Part shown: positions 42,839 to 51,495 of the stretch, in pieces
Position numbering within the stretch: position 1 is the first letter of the stretch
Layout: each line of letters opens with the position of its first letter
Assembly (NCBI RefSeq): GCF_019084045.1
Contig: NZ_JAHRED010000001.1
Location: 682,001-746,000 of the forward strand
Direction: 5' to 3'
Length of the DNA stretch: 64,000 nucleotides
DNA from: Paeniglutamicibacter quisquiliarum
GTDB lineage: Bacteria; Actinomycetota; Actinomycetes; Actinomycetales; Micrococcaceae
Program-made: the position numbers and the translations under genes
The notes under the pieces: model-generated
Told to the model about the DNA's origin: nothing
The model's input: only the letters and a program-made list of their open reading frames with translations
Database searches by the model: none

Positions 42839-43201
42839 CGCTTCGGTCCTCTCGTCGTTGCTGCTTCGATGGCCCGAGCCTAGAAGTCCCTTGTTTCACG
42901 TGTGGCGATGCCACGTTGCGTGCCGGTAAACCCCATCTCACGCAGCCGCATCCAGTTGGTGAACCGGACCCGAGGCGGGGGTGGTCGGCCTTGGGCGACC
43001 CCGGCGAACCACCTCGGCCGGAGACTTCGACGGCCTCGCGTTAACTGCATGTTTCGACAACCTCACGTCGTGCCTTTTGTCCGGGACGCAGAGTTGTCCT
43101 GCCCGAAACAAAGAGGAAATTGGTCGGCAAAACCCGTTCCCTAGGCTGGAAGGCAATCAACGACGCGTCATGGGCGCAAGAGTGAAAGTCGGGTAACAGA
43201 C
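42839..43201. promoter_or_regulatory. Divergent nirD/nirB control region with possible GlnR site
   Basis: The 363-base gap holds no gene. GTTAA (43040-43044), GTTTC (43051-43055) and CTCAC (43062-43066) are spaced by exactly six bases and match three of the four half-sites of the actinobacterial GlnR box read on the opposite strand (GTTTC exact, the others 4 of 5). For nirB, TTGGTC (43120-43125) and TAGGCT (43142-43147), 16 bases apart, are a weak promoter candidate. GlnR control of nirB is known in other actinobacteria; here it is an inference. Confidence 0.45.
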
Positions 43202-45835
43202 ATGGGTACAGGACACGGCGCACGCCGCATCGTAGTCATCGGTGGCGGTCCGGCCGCACATCGCTTCACCGAGGCCATGGCGGCCCGCGAACCAAGCAAC
43301 CTCGAGATCACCGTGTTGACCGAGGAAGCGCACGTTCCCTACGACAGGGTTGCCCTGACCAAGGCACTGACCGATACCGCCGTGGACCTCACCCTGGGGG
43401 ACCCGGCACTCTGGGCCCGTGACAACGTCACCCTTGCAACAGGCGCCGGCGTGAAGACACTGGACAGCGTCAACCAGGTGGTCCACACCCACGATGGCCG
43501 CAGCTTCGGCTATGACGAACTGGTGCTGGCCACCGGCTCGAATGCGGCAACGCTGCCGATCCCGGGCAATGAACACACCCACGTCTACCGCACCCTCGAG
43601 GATGTCTGGGCGATCAACGCCGGCATTCAGGCGCTCACCGCCCAGCTGGGCCGCAAGCCGGTTGTCGCCACCATCGGTGGCGGGCTGCTGGGACTCGAGG
43701 CGGCAGCAGGCTCCCAGTCCCTGGGCGCCGAGGCGGTGGTCATCGACGGCGGCAAGTGGCTCATGGGCACCCAGCTGGACGAGGGCGCGGGCCAGGCCAT
43801 GGGCAGGCTGATCGCGCAGACCGGGTTCAGGGTCCACGGCGGGGTGTTCCCGCAGGAAGTCACCACCGAGATCGTTGGCGGAACCGAGAAGGTCACCGGT
43901 GTGCTGATGGCCGACGGCAACCGCATCCCCGCGGACATGGTCATCGTCTCCATCGGCGTGCGCCCCCGCGACGAGCTGGCCCGCAACCACAACCAGGCAC
44001 TCGAGGACACCGGCGCGCAGGCCCCGGCCTTCGGCATCGGCCCGCGCGGCGGCATCGAGATCGACGGGCACTGCGCCACCGCGGTGCCCCATGTCTGGGC
44101 CATCGGCGAGGTCGCGAACTTCGCAGGCATGTGCATCGGCCTGGTGGCCCCGGCCAACGCCATGGCCGAGGTGCTCGCTTCCCACCTGCAGGGCGGGGAC
44201 GCCGAATTCACCGGCTTCGACACCGCCACCAAGCTCAAGCTCTCCGGTGTCGACGTGGCAAGCTTCGGCGACGGCTTCGCCCGCACCGAGGGCGCGCTCG
44301 AGGTCGTCTACGCCGACGCCGCCCGCGGCCTGTACCAAAAGATCGTCGTCTCCGCCGACGCCAAGGTCCTGCTCGGCGGGATCTTCGTGGGAGACGCGAG
44401 CCCGTACCAGTCACTGCGCCCGCTGCTGGGCCGCGAGCTGCCCGCCGAGGCCGGCGCCTACCTCAGCGCACTGGGCGGCGAGGTGCCAGACGGGGACCTG
44501 CCCGATGACGCGGTGCTCTGTTCCTGCAACGGCGTGTCGGTCGGTTCCATCAAGGACGCGGTCGGGGGCTGCGGCAGCTGTGCGGGCAGCGAACCGGTCA
44601 ACGACCTTGCCACGCTGAAGACCTGCACCCGCGCCGGAACCCAATGCGGCTCCTGTGTCCCGATGCTCAAGAAGCTCATGGAATCGGAGATGACCAAGAA
44701 CGGCGTCGTCGTCTCCACCGCCATGTGCGAGCACTTCGAGCTTTCCCGCTCCGAGCTCTTCGAGGCCGTCCAGGTTGCCGGGCTGCACAGCTACCCGCAG
44801 ATCATGGAGCGCTTCGGCACCGGATCCGGCTGCGATATCTGCAAGCCGGTCATCGCCTCGGTGCTCGCTTCGCAGACCTCGGGGCACCCGATGGAGGCGG
44901 GCCTGGCCGGCGCACAGGACACCAACGACCGGGTCATGGCCAACATGCAGAAGGACGGCACCTACTCGGTGGTCCCGCGCATTCCCGGCGGGGAAATCAC
45001 CCCGGAAAAGCTCGGCGTGATCGCCGCGGTGGCGGCAAAGTACAAGCTCTACACCAAGCTCACCGGCGGGCTGCGCATCGACATGTTCGGCGCCCGGCTC
45101 GAGCAGCTGCCGGAGATCTGGAAGGAACTGGTGGACGCCGGCTTCGAGTCCGGGCAGGCCTACGGCAAGTCGCTGCGCAATGTGAAGACCTGCGTCGGTT
45201 CCTCCTGGTGCCGCTACGGCATGCTGGACTCGGTGGCCATGGGCATCGAAATGGAGCTGCGCTACCGCGGGCTGCGCGCCCCGCACAAGTTCAAGATGGG
45301 TGTCTCCGGCTGCGCCCGCGAGTGCGCCGAGGCCCGCGCCAAGGACGTGGGGGTCATCGCCACCGCCGAGGGCTGGAACCTCTACGTGGGCGGCAACGGC
45401 GGGGCGAACCCCGCCCACGCCCAGCTGCTGGCCGGCGGCATCGACAATGCCACGCTGCTGCGCTACATCGACAGGTACCTGATGTACTACATCCGCACCG
45501 CGGACAAGCTCCAGCGCACCGCACGCTGGATGGAGGATTTGGACGGCGGCATCGAGCACGTGAAGTCGGTCGTCGTTGAGGACTCGCTGGGCCTGGGCGC
45601 GGAACTCGAGGCGGCCATGGAAACCCACGTGGGCAACTACCAGGACGAATGGGCCGCAACGCTCGCGGACCCGGAAAAGCTGCGCCGCTTCCGCTCCTTC
45701 GTCAACGCCCCGGAGCAGAAGGACGAGGACCTCGCCTACGTCCCCGAGCGCGGGCAGCACCGCCCCGCCGAGCCGGTGCGCCTCGGCGCCACCATCTCCG
45801 TCGGCGCCCCCAATCCCACCCAGGAGCCCTCATGA
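43202..45835 (+). CDS. nirB: NADH-dependent assimilatory nitrite reductase large subunit
   Basis: An 877-residue cytoplasmic enzyme that reduces nitrite to ammonium. Domain order: FAD/NAD pyridine-nucleotide oxidoreductase (RIVVIGGGPAAHRF at about 10-23), a BFD-like [2Fe-2S] segment (CSCNGVSVGSIKDAV from Cys440, with CGSC and later CGSC pairs), the ferredoxin-like domain, and the siroheme/[4Fe-4S] site with Cys664, Cys670, Cys704 and Cys708 (CVGSSWC and GCAREC). The length and motifs are complete. It is followed, with ATGA overlaps, by the methyltransferase and HemD genes that make its siroheme. Confidence 0.97.
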   Translation: MGTGHGARRIVVIGGGPAAHRFTEAMAAREPSNLEITVLTEEAHVPYDRVALTKALTDTAVDLTLGDPALWARDNVTLATGAGVKTLDSVNQVVHTHDGRSFGYDELVLATGSNAATLPIPGNEHTHVYRTLEDVWAINAGIQALTAQLGRKPVVATIGGGLLGLEAAAGSQSLGAEAVVIDGGKWLMGTQLDEGAGQAMGRLIAQTGFRVHGGVFPQEVTTEIVGGTEKVTGVLMADGNRIPADMVIVSIGVRPRDELARNHNQALEDTGAQAPAFGIGPRGGIEIDGHCATAVPHVWAIGEVANFAGMCIGLVAPANAMAEVLASHLQGGDAEFTGFDTATKLKLSGVDVASFGDGFARTEGALEVVYADAARGLYQKIVVSADAKVLLGGIFVGDASPYQSLRPLLGRELPAEAGAYLSALGGEVPDGDLPDDAVLCSCNGVSVGSIKDAVGGCGSCAGSEPVNDLATLKTCTRAGTQCGSCVPMLKKLMESEMTKNGVVVSTAMCEHFELSRSELFEAVQVAGLHSYPQIMERFGTGSGCDICKPVIASVLASQTSGHPMEAGLAGAQDTNDRVMANMQKDGTYSVVPRIPGGEITPEKLGVIAAVAAKYKLYTKLTGGLRIDMFGARLEQLPEIWKELVDAGFESGQAYGKSLRNVKTCVGSSWCRYGMLDSVAMGIEMELRYRGLRAPHKFKMGVSGCARECAEARAKDVGVIATAEGWNLYVGGNGGANPAHAQLLAGGIDNATLLRYIDRYLMYYIRTADKLQRTARWMEDLDGGIEHVKSVVVEDSLGLGAELEAAMETHVGNYQDEWAATLADPEKLRRFRSFVNAPEQKDEDLAYVPERGQHRPAEPVRLGATISVGAPNPTQEPS

Positions 45836-46854
45836 TCGCCACCGGACTGCAACTGCAAGGCCAATTCGTGCTGGTTGCCGGCGCCCGCTGGGCGGCACGG
45901 CACGTCGTGGCACGCTATGTCTCGGCCGGCGCCCAGGTATTGCGGGCCCACCACCCGCACGAGCTCGAGGGCCACGGCCACCTGCTGTCCGAGGTCAGGT
46001 TGCTGGTTGCCGTCGACGACGAAGCCGCGGGCTGGGAGGCGCTGGAAGAGATCGCCCGCCGCGAATCGATCCTGCTCTCCCGCGAACAGGCTGCCCGGCG
46101 CGACGGCGGGATCACCCTGCTGGGCGGCGGTCCGGGCAGTTCCGACCTGCTGACGGTGCGCGGCGCCGCGGCGCTGGCGAACGCCGACGTGGTCTTCCAC
46201 GACCGCCTGGGCCCGGGACACGACCTGGCCGCGCTGGCACCGGGCGCGCAGCTCGTCGACGTGGGCAAGGCCCCGGGGAACCACAAGGTGCCCCAGGAGC
46301 GCATCAACGAGCTGCTCATTGCCGAGGCCCGCGCCGGGAGGGACGTGGTGCGGCTCAAGGGCGGGGATCCATTCGTCTTTGGCCGCGGCTCCGAGGAACG
46401 CGACGCCGCCCTGGCCGCCGGCCTGAAGGTCCAGGTGATACCCGGGATCAGCAGCGCGATCTCGGTGCCCGGCGCCGCCGGGATCCCGGTGACTGCCCGC
46501 GGCGTGTCCAAGGCCTTCACCGTGGTCTCGGGCCACGACCCCTTCACCGAGACCGAGCTGGGGCACCTTGCGGGCATCGGCGGGACGCTGGTGCTGCTCA
46601 TGGGCGTGGCGACCCTGCAGCAAAACGCCGCCGGCCTGCTGCGCAACGGACTGGCGGCCGACACCCCGGCGGCCATCATCGAACGCGGCTTCTGCGACAC
46701 CCAGCGCAGCACCCGCGCCACCCTGGGCACGCTGGCGGCCGCGGCCCGGCTGGCAGGCTGCTCGAATCCCGCGGTCATCGTCATCGGCGGTGTCGCGGCC
46801 CTGGGCGCGGGCGCCGACGATGTGGCCGCCCTGCTTCCGGCGGCCGTGCGATGA
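45832..46854 (+). CDS. cobA: Uroporphyrinogen-III C-methyltransferase with degenerate N-terminal domain
   Basis: A 340-residue SUMT that makes precorrin-2 for siroheme. The methyltransferase domain (about 93-335) has GGGPGSSDLLTVRGAAAL, VRLKGGDPFVFGRGSEE and PGISSAISVPGAAGIPVTAR. The first ~90 residues look like a shortened CysG-type precorrin-2 dehydrogenase Rossmann unit: VLVAGARWAARHVVARYVSA replaces the usual GGGxVA dinucleotide motif, and the rest of that domain is missing, so dehydrogenase activity is doubtful. Both ends overlap neighbours by ATGA. Confidence 0.92.
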   Translation: MIATGLQLQGQFVLVAGARWAARHVVARYVSAGAQVLRAHHPHELEGHGHLLSEVRLLVAVDDEAAGWEALEEIARRESILLSREQAARRDGGITLLGGGPGSSDLLTVRGAAALANADVVFHDRLGPGHDLAALAPGAQLVDVGKAPGNHKVPQERINELLIAEARAGRDVVRLKGGDPFVFGRGSEERDAALAAGLKVQVIPGISSAISVPGAAGIPVTARGVSKAFTVVSGHDPFTETELGHLAGIGGTLVLLMGVATLQQNAAGLLRNGLAADTPAAIIERGFCDTQRSTRATLGTLAAAARLAGCSNPAVIVIGGVAALGAGADDVAALLPAAVR

Positions 46855-47981
46855 GCGCGACGGCAACCGCCGGCACCGGCACGCGAAGCGCCGGGGCGCT
46901 GGCGGGATTCCGCATCGCGGTGACCTCCCAGCGGCGTTCGGCAGAACTCATCGAGGCACTCGAGCGCCGCGGCGCCCAGGTGCTGCACGCCCCGACGCTG
47001 CGCCTGGCCCCGCTGGCCGAGGATTCGGAAGTGCTGGAAGGCACCCGCCGGATGCTGGGGCTGCGGCCCGAGTACGTGCTGGTGAGCACCGCCTACGGGT
47101 TCCGCCGCTGGTTCGAGACCGCCGAGGCCGCGGGGCTTGGCGACGAGCTGGCGGAGGTGCTGCGCGCCGCAAGGATCCACGTGCGCGGTCCCAAGGCGCT
47201 GGGCGCCGTGCGGGCCCTGGGCTTCGATGCGGAGGCGATGGCAGGGGACGAACTGACCTCCTCGATGGTGGCCCGGCTGGCCCCGCAGCTGCGGGGCCAG
47301 GCGGTGGTGCTGCAGCACCACGGGCTCGGGGACGACGAGGCAGCCGCCGCGCTCCTGGAGGCGGGGGCCTCCGAACTGGTGCGGATCAGCCCCTACCGCT
47401 GGGTGCCGCCGGAGGACGCCGGGAGGCTGGAGGTGCTGCTGCGTGCGCTGTGTTCGGGCGCGCTGGACGCGCTGACCTTCACCAGTGCCCCCGCGGTGGT
47501 GGCGCTGCTGGAGGCCGCGCGGGAACACGACTGCCATGCCCAGCTGCTGTACGCGCTGCAGACCACCGTCAGCACGGTTGCCGTGGGGCCGGTGACCGCC
47601 GCGCCGCTGCGCGAGGCGGGCATCGAGCCGCTGGTGCCCGCCCGGCACCGAATGGGCGCGATGATCCACGTCCTGGTCGAGCACCTGGGTGAGCGCGGGG
47701 CGCTGGAATGCGCCACCGTGCTGGGCCCGTGCCTATTGCGCGGGGACACCGTGCACCTGGCCGGGGCCGGGACGGAGCTGGGCGCCAGCCAGTTGCGGCT
47801 TTTCAAGGCCCTGCTCGAGGCCCGCGGGAACGTCGTCTCGCGCGGGGCCCTGGCGGCGCTGCTGCCGGACGGTTCCTCGGACCACGCGCTGGACATGGCG
47901 GTGAGCCGGCTGCGCGGCGCGCTGCCCGATGCCCGGCTGGTGTCCACCGTGGTGAAGCGCGGCTACCGGCTCAACGCCTAG
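46851..47981 (+). CDS. hemD: Uroporphyrinogen-III synthase with C-terminal winged-helix domain
   Basis: A 376-residue fusion. Residues about 15-275 form the two-lobed HemD fold (GFRIAVTSQRRSAELIEALE, VLVSTAYGFRRWFE, ALTFTSAPAVVALLE, VAVGPVTAAPLREAGI). The last ~95 residues form an OmpR/PhoB-type winged helix (LRLFKALLEARGNVVSRGAL, then DMAVSRLRGAL and STVVKRGYRL). The same fusion occurs in mycobacteria near nir and chelatase genes. It could supply substrate and also regulate the locus. The stop codon interleaves with that of the convergent MFS gene in CTAG. Confidence 0.92.
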   Translation: MSATATAGTGTRSAGALAGFRIAVTSQRRSAELIEALERRGAQVLHAPTLRLAPLAEDSEVLEGTRRMLGLRPEYVLVSTAYGFRRWFETAEAAGLGDELAEVLRAARIHVRGPKALGAVRALGFDAEAMAGDELTSSMVARLAPQLRGQAVVLQHHGLGDDEAAAALLEAGASELVRISPYRWVPPEDAGRLEVLLRALCSGALDALTFTSAPAVVALLEAAREHDCHAQLLYALQTTVSTVAVGPVTAAPLREAGIEPLVPARHRMGAMIHVLVEHLGERGALECATVLGPCLLRGDTVHLAGAGTELGASQLRLFKALLEARGNVVSRGALAALLPDGSSDHALDMAVSRLRGALPDARLVSTVVKRGYRLNA

Positions 47982-49561
47982 GCGCCGGTGCCCGCCGTCC
48001 CCGGCGGCAGCGGTGAGCCCTCGACCTCGGACGGCACCCGGCGCAGCGCGAACGCGACGATCGCGGCGGAGGCCAGGGCCAGCACCATGGCAATCGCGGA
48101 GGTGTACACCACGCCCTTGTCGAAGGCCGCGGCGGCGGATTCCAGCAAGCGGTCCGCGGCCGGGGCGCCCAGGCCCCGGGCGACCTCGTGCGCTCCGCCC
48201 AGGGTCTGGCGCGCGGTCTCGGCCGCGTCCGGGCCCAGCTGTGCGGGGATCGCCACGTTGCGGCTGTACGCGGCGTTGAGGATCGAGCCGAGCACCGCGG
48301 TGCCCAGCACCGAGCCGACCTCGTAGGCGGTCTCGGAGATCGCCGAGGCGGCACCGGCCTGGGCCGGGGGCACCGCGGAAAGCGCCATGTCGTTGGACAG
48401 CGTCTCGCTCAGGCCCACGCCGGCACCCAGGACCGCGAAGGCGAGCATGAGCATCGGCACCGAGCCGGACTGCCCGGTGAGCATCACGATGCCGTAGGCC
48501 AGGGCGTTGAGCCCCAGCCCCCACACCATCACGTGCTTGACCGCGAAGCGCCGGGTCATCCGCACCGCCAGCAGCCCGAAGCCAACGGTTAGGCCCAGGC
48601 CCGGGAGCATCAGCACGCCCGCCATCATGGGGGTGTAGCCGGCGACCAATTGCAGGTGCTGGGAGATGAAGTAGATGAAGCCGACCAGCGCGAAGATGCT
48701 CAGCAGGTTCACCGCCAGCGCGGAGGAGAAGGACGGGTTGGCGAACAGCCGAACATCGAGCATCGGGTGGGTGCGCCGCAGCTGGCGCCGCGTGAAGGTC
48801 ACCCCGGCGGCCAGCCCCACGGCGATTGCTGCCAGCGGCAGCAGCGGCGAATCCCCGTGGGTCATCTCCTTGACGCCGTACACAATGGGCAGCAGGGTCA
48901 TGATGACCAGGCCAATGGAGATCGGGTCGATGGCCCCGGGATTCGGGTCCTTGGACTCGGGGACCAGCGCGGGGGCGAGGATCAGCAGCGGCACCAGCAT
49001 CGGCACGGCGAGCAGGAACACCGAGCCCCACCAGAAGTGCTCCAGCAGGAATCCGCCGACGACGGGTCCCAGCGCCGCGCCGCCGGAGAACCCCGCGGCC
49101 CAGATGGCGATGGCCTTGCGGCGCTCGAGCGGGTCGGTGAAGATGTTGCGGATCAGCGAGAGGGTCGCGGGCATCAGCATGGCGCCGAAGATGCCCAGCA
49201 GGGCGCGGGCTGCAATGAGCTGCTCGGCATTGCCGGCAAACGCGGCGGCGGCGGAGACCGCGGCGAAGCCGGTGGACCCGATCAGCAGCAGGCGGCGTCG
49301 GCCGAACCTGTCGCCGAGCGAGCCCATGGGCACCAGCAGGCCTGCCAGCACCAGCGGATAGATGTCAATGATCCACAGCAGCTGGTTCCCGCTGGGGGAC
49401 AGCGCTGCCGACAGCGCGGGGACCGCGAAGCTGAGCACCGTGTTGTCGACTGAAACCAACAGGACCGGGAACATGAGGACAACGAGGGCGGCCCAGCGTC
49501 GGCGATGGATCGTGCCGATGCCCTGGTTCGTGGGAGTGCTCGTGGCGCGTTGGGTGCTCAT
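47978..49561 (-). CDS. DHA2-family MFS multidrug exporter (EmrB/QacA type)
   Basis: A 527-residue transporter with about fourteen hydrophobic segments. The family motifs are seen at VLLVSVDNTVLSFAVPALSA (helix 1), the WIIDIYPLVLAGLLVPMGSL stretch followed by GDRFGRRRLLL, and a motif-C-like AGFSGGAALGPVVGGFLLEH. Substrates of the group are lipophilic cations and antibiotics. ATG 49561 has AGGAAA upstream; ATG 49600 would sit inside the promoter/operator area. The divergent TetR gene and the palindrome at 49604-49631 indicate repression by that TetR. Confidence 0.92.
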   Translation of the reverse strand: MSTQRATSTPTNQGIGTIHRRRWAALVVLMFPVLLVSVDNTVLSFAVPALSAALSPSGNQLLWIIDIYPLVLAGLLVPMGSLGDRFGRRRLLLIGSTGFAAVSAAAAFAGNAEQLIAARALLGIFGAMLMPATLSLIRNIFTDPLERRKAIAIWAAGFSGGAALGPVVGGFLLEHFWWGSVFLLAVPMLVPLLILAPALVPESKDPNPGAIDPISIGLVIMTLLPIVYGVKEMTHGDSPLLPLAAIAVGLAAGVTFTRRQLRRTHPMLDVRLFANPSFSSALAVNLLSIFALVGFIYFISQHLQLVAGYTPMMAGVLMLPGLGLTVGFGLLAVRMTRRFAVKHVMVWGLGLNALAYGIVMLTGQSGSVPMLMLAFAVLGAGVGLSETLSNDMALSAVPPAQAGAASAISETAYEVGSVLGTAVLGSILNAAYSRNVAIPAQLGPDAAETARQTLGGAHEVARGLGAPAADRLLESAAAAFDKGVVYTSAIAMVLALASAAIVAFALRRVPSEVEGSPLPPGTAGTGA

Positions 49562-49603
49562 GATGCTCGGTTTCCTGGGGATGCCGTGGAGGGTTGACAA
49601 GCA

Positions 49604-49631
49604 TAACTGTACCGTCCGGACGGTACAGTTA
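49604..49631. promoter_or_regulatory. Perfect 28-bp palindrome, TetR operator over the MFS promoter
   Basis: TAACTGTACCGTCC (49604-49617) and GGACGGTACAGTTA (49618-49631) are exact reverse complements. On the minus strand TTGTAA (49634-49629) and TACAGT (49611-49606), spaced by 17 bases, make a plausible promoter for the MFS gene lying almost entirely within the palindrome. A repressor bound here would block that promoter and probably the TetR gene's own start. Confidence 0.85.
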
Positions 49632-49672
49632 CAATGTGACGATGCCTACTGGAAAGGGATAGGGTTCACTAC

Positions 49673-50215
49673 ATGTCTCGACCGCCATTAGCCAAGGAAA
49701 AGATCGTCGACGCCTACGCCGCGTTGCTTTGCGACGAAGGCGAGCGGGCGGCGACCATCGAGGCCACCGCAGCACGCGCAGGGGTTTCCAAGGGCGGGCT
49801 GCTTTACCACTTTGCCTCCAAGGAGGCCCTGGCCCAGGGCGTCATCGACGGGCTGCTCCAGGTGCAGGCCGAGGACCTGGAACGCATGGGGTCGGCCCCG
49901 GAAGGTGCATCGCGGTACTTCGTGCGCACATCCACCCTCATCGGCACCGAGCTGGACCGTTTCTTCCTGGCCGTGCTGCGCCTGGCCCAGTCCGGCCACG
50001 AACCCTCCATCAAGACGCTCGATGCCGTGCACTCCGGGTGGCTCGACCTGATCCGCGCCGAGGTCCAGGACCGGTACGTCGCCGAAACCATCATGTTGAT
50101 CGGCGAGGGCCTCTACTACCAGACTTCAATGCCCGGGCCCTGGTCCCAGGGGACCTTCGCCAAGGACCTGGAGCACCTGCTGGACCAGGTCGAACGACTC
50201 AAGAACGGCGGCTGA
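49673..50215 (+). CDS. TetR/AcrR-family repressor
   Basis: A 180-residue regulator. The N-terminal HTH reads ATIEATAARAGVSKGGLLYH followed by FASKEALAQG (about 27-56); the C-terminal part is the helical ligand-binding domain. It is divergent from the DHA2 exporter with the 28-bp palindrome between, the classic layout of a QacR-like repressor. Four bases separate its stop from the following MFS gene, so it may control both carriers. Confidence 0.92.
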   Translation: MSRPPLAKEKIVDAYAALLCDEGERAATIEATAARAGVSKGGLLYHFASKEALAQGVIDGLLQVQAEDLERMGSAPEGASRYFVRTSTLIGTELDRFFLAVLRLAQSGHEPSIKTLDAVHSGWLDLIRAEVQDRYVAETIMLIGEGLYYQTSMPGPWSQGTFAKDLEHLLDQVERLKNGG

Positions 50216-50219
50216 CCCC

Positions 50220-51479
50220 ATGCCCCTGACACCGCCACGGCAAAAGCTGGCCGGCCGCATTGGCGCGCTGCTGGGCATCATCCTGATGGCCCTCTCCCTG
50301 CGCGCCGCGGTCGTCTCCGTACCGCCGTTGCTGGGAAGCATCGGTCCGGAACTGGGGTTCAACTCCTTTTCCACCGGCCTGTTGGCCATGTTGGCGCCGG
50401 TCGTCTTCGCCGCGTTCGGGCTGCTCACCCCGCGCCTGATCCGGTGGTGGGGGCTGGAGAAGGTGCTGGTGGCAGCGGTCCTGCTGGCCGTGGCCGGGCA
50501 GCTGCTGCGGGCCGTGGTGGGGGATGTGGCCAGCTTCCTGCTGCTCTCGGCCATCACCCTGGCCGGGTACGGCATGGGCAACGTGGTGCTGCCGCCACTG
50601 GTGAAGAAGTACTTCCCCGACCGCCTGGCGATAGTCACCTCGGGATATGTCACGATGCTGGCCGTGGGCACCTGGATGGCCCCGCAATTCTCCGTGCCGC
50701 TGGCCGACGCGGCCGGCAACTGGCGTCCCTCCATCGCCGCCTGGGCACTGCTTTCGGCCCTGGTGCTGTTGCCCTGGGCCATCCAGCTGTTCAGGGACCG
50801 CAGGAACCCGCGCCCCGACACCCCGCTGGTCAATGGGCTGGTCGCCGCACCCCCGGCGCGAATCAACCCGTGGAAATCCCCCGTGGCCTGGGGCCTGGCC
50901 ATCTTCCTGGCCGGGAACTCGGCGCAAACCTATGTGTATTTCACCTGGCTGCCCCCGTATCTCTCCCAGCAGGGCCTGGACACGCAAACCGCCGGATCCA
51001 TGCTGGCGCTCTTCGCCATTCTGGGCCTGCCAGTGAGCCTGCTGGTTCCGTTGTGGGTTCCGCGCCTGCGCCACCCGATCGTGGCCGTGCTGGTCTTCAC
51101 CGCCTTCTGGATCGCCGGCCACCTGGGCATGTACCTTTCGCCGACCGAGCACACGGCCCTGTGGGTGGTGTTTGCCGGCCTGGGCCAGGGGACCTTCGCC
51201 ATTGCCCTGTTGATGATGAACCTCCGCTCGCGCAGCACCTACGGATCCGGCGTCCTGGCAGGCTTCAGCCAGGGCCTGGGGTATGCCGGGGCGGCGGTCG
51301 CGCCGCTGCTCTTTGGCATTGTCAAGGACGCCACCGGCGGCTGGACCGCCTCGTTTGCGATGCTGGGGATCTGCCTGGCCGTGATGCTCGCCGGCGCGGT
51401 GATGATCAACGGGCCGCGGAAGATCGAGGACGGCCAGGGCGGGGCCGAGAGGCTCGGCACACTCGAGCGAGTCAGCTAG
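50220..51479 (+). CDS. MFS transporter, CynX/NimT type
   Basis: A 419-residue twelve-helix carrier with features of the cyanate-permease (CynX/YeaN/NimT) group: SLRAAVVSVPPLLGSIGPEL at helix 1, ITLAGYGMGNVVLPPLVKKY and FPDRLAIVTSGYVTMLAVG near helix 4, and long charged loop RDRRNPRPDTPLVNG at about 195-215. NimT-like members export 2-nitroimidazole; others move cyanate or unknown anions. It is directly downstream of the TetR gene and probably in its operon. Confidence 0.87.
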   Translation: MPLTPPRQKLAGRIGALLGIILMALSLRAAVVSVPPLLGSIGPELGFNSFSTGLLAMLAPVVFAAFGLLTPRLIRWWGLEKVLVAAVLLAVAGQLLRAVVGDVASFLLLSAITLAGYGMGNVVLPPLVKKYFPDRLAIVTSGYVTMLAVGTWMAPQFSVPLADAAGNWRPSIAAWALLSALVLLPWAIQLFRDRRNPRPDTPLVNGLVAAPPARINPWKSPVAWGLAIFLAGNSAQTYVYFTWLPPYLSQQGLDTQTAGSMLALFAILGLPVSLLVPLWVPRLRHPIVAVLVFTAFWIAGHLGMYLSPTEHTALWVVFAGLGQGTFAIALLMMNLRSRSTYGSGVLAGFSQGLGYAGAAVAPLLFGIVKDATGGWTASFAMLGICLAVMLAGAVMINGPRKIEDGQGGAERLGTLERVS

Positions 51480-51495
51480 CCCGGTCCGTGGCTTC

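Noticed and set aside
45576-46850. N-terminal extension of the hemD frame upstream of 46851
   Set aside because: It lies out of frame inside nirB and the methyltransferase gene, is Arg/Pro-rich junk, and the ATGA overlap at 46851 defines the start.
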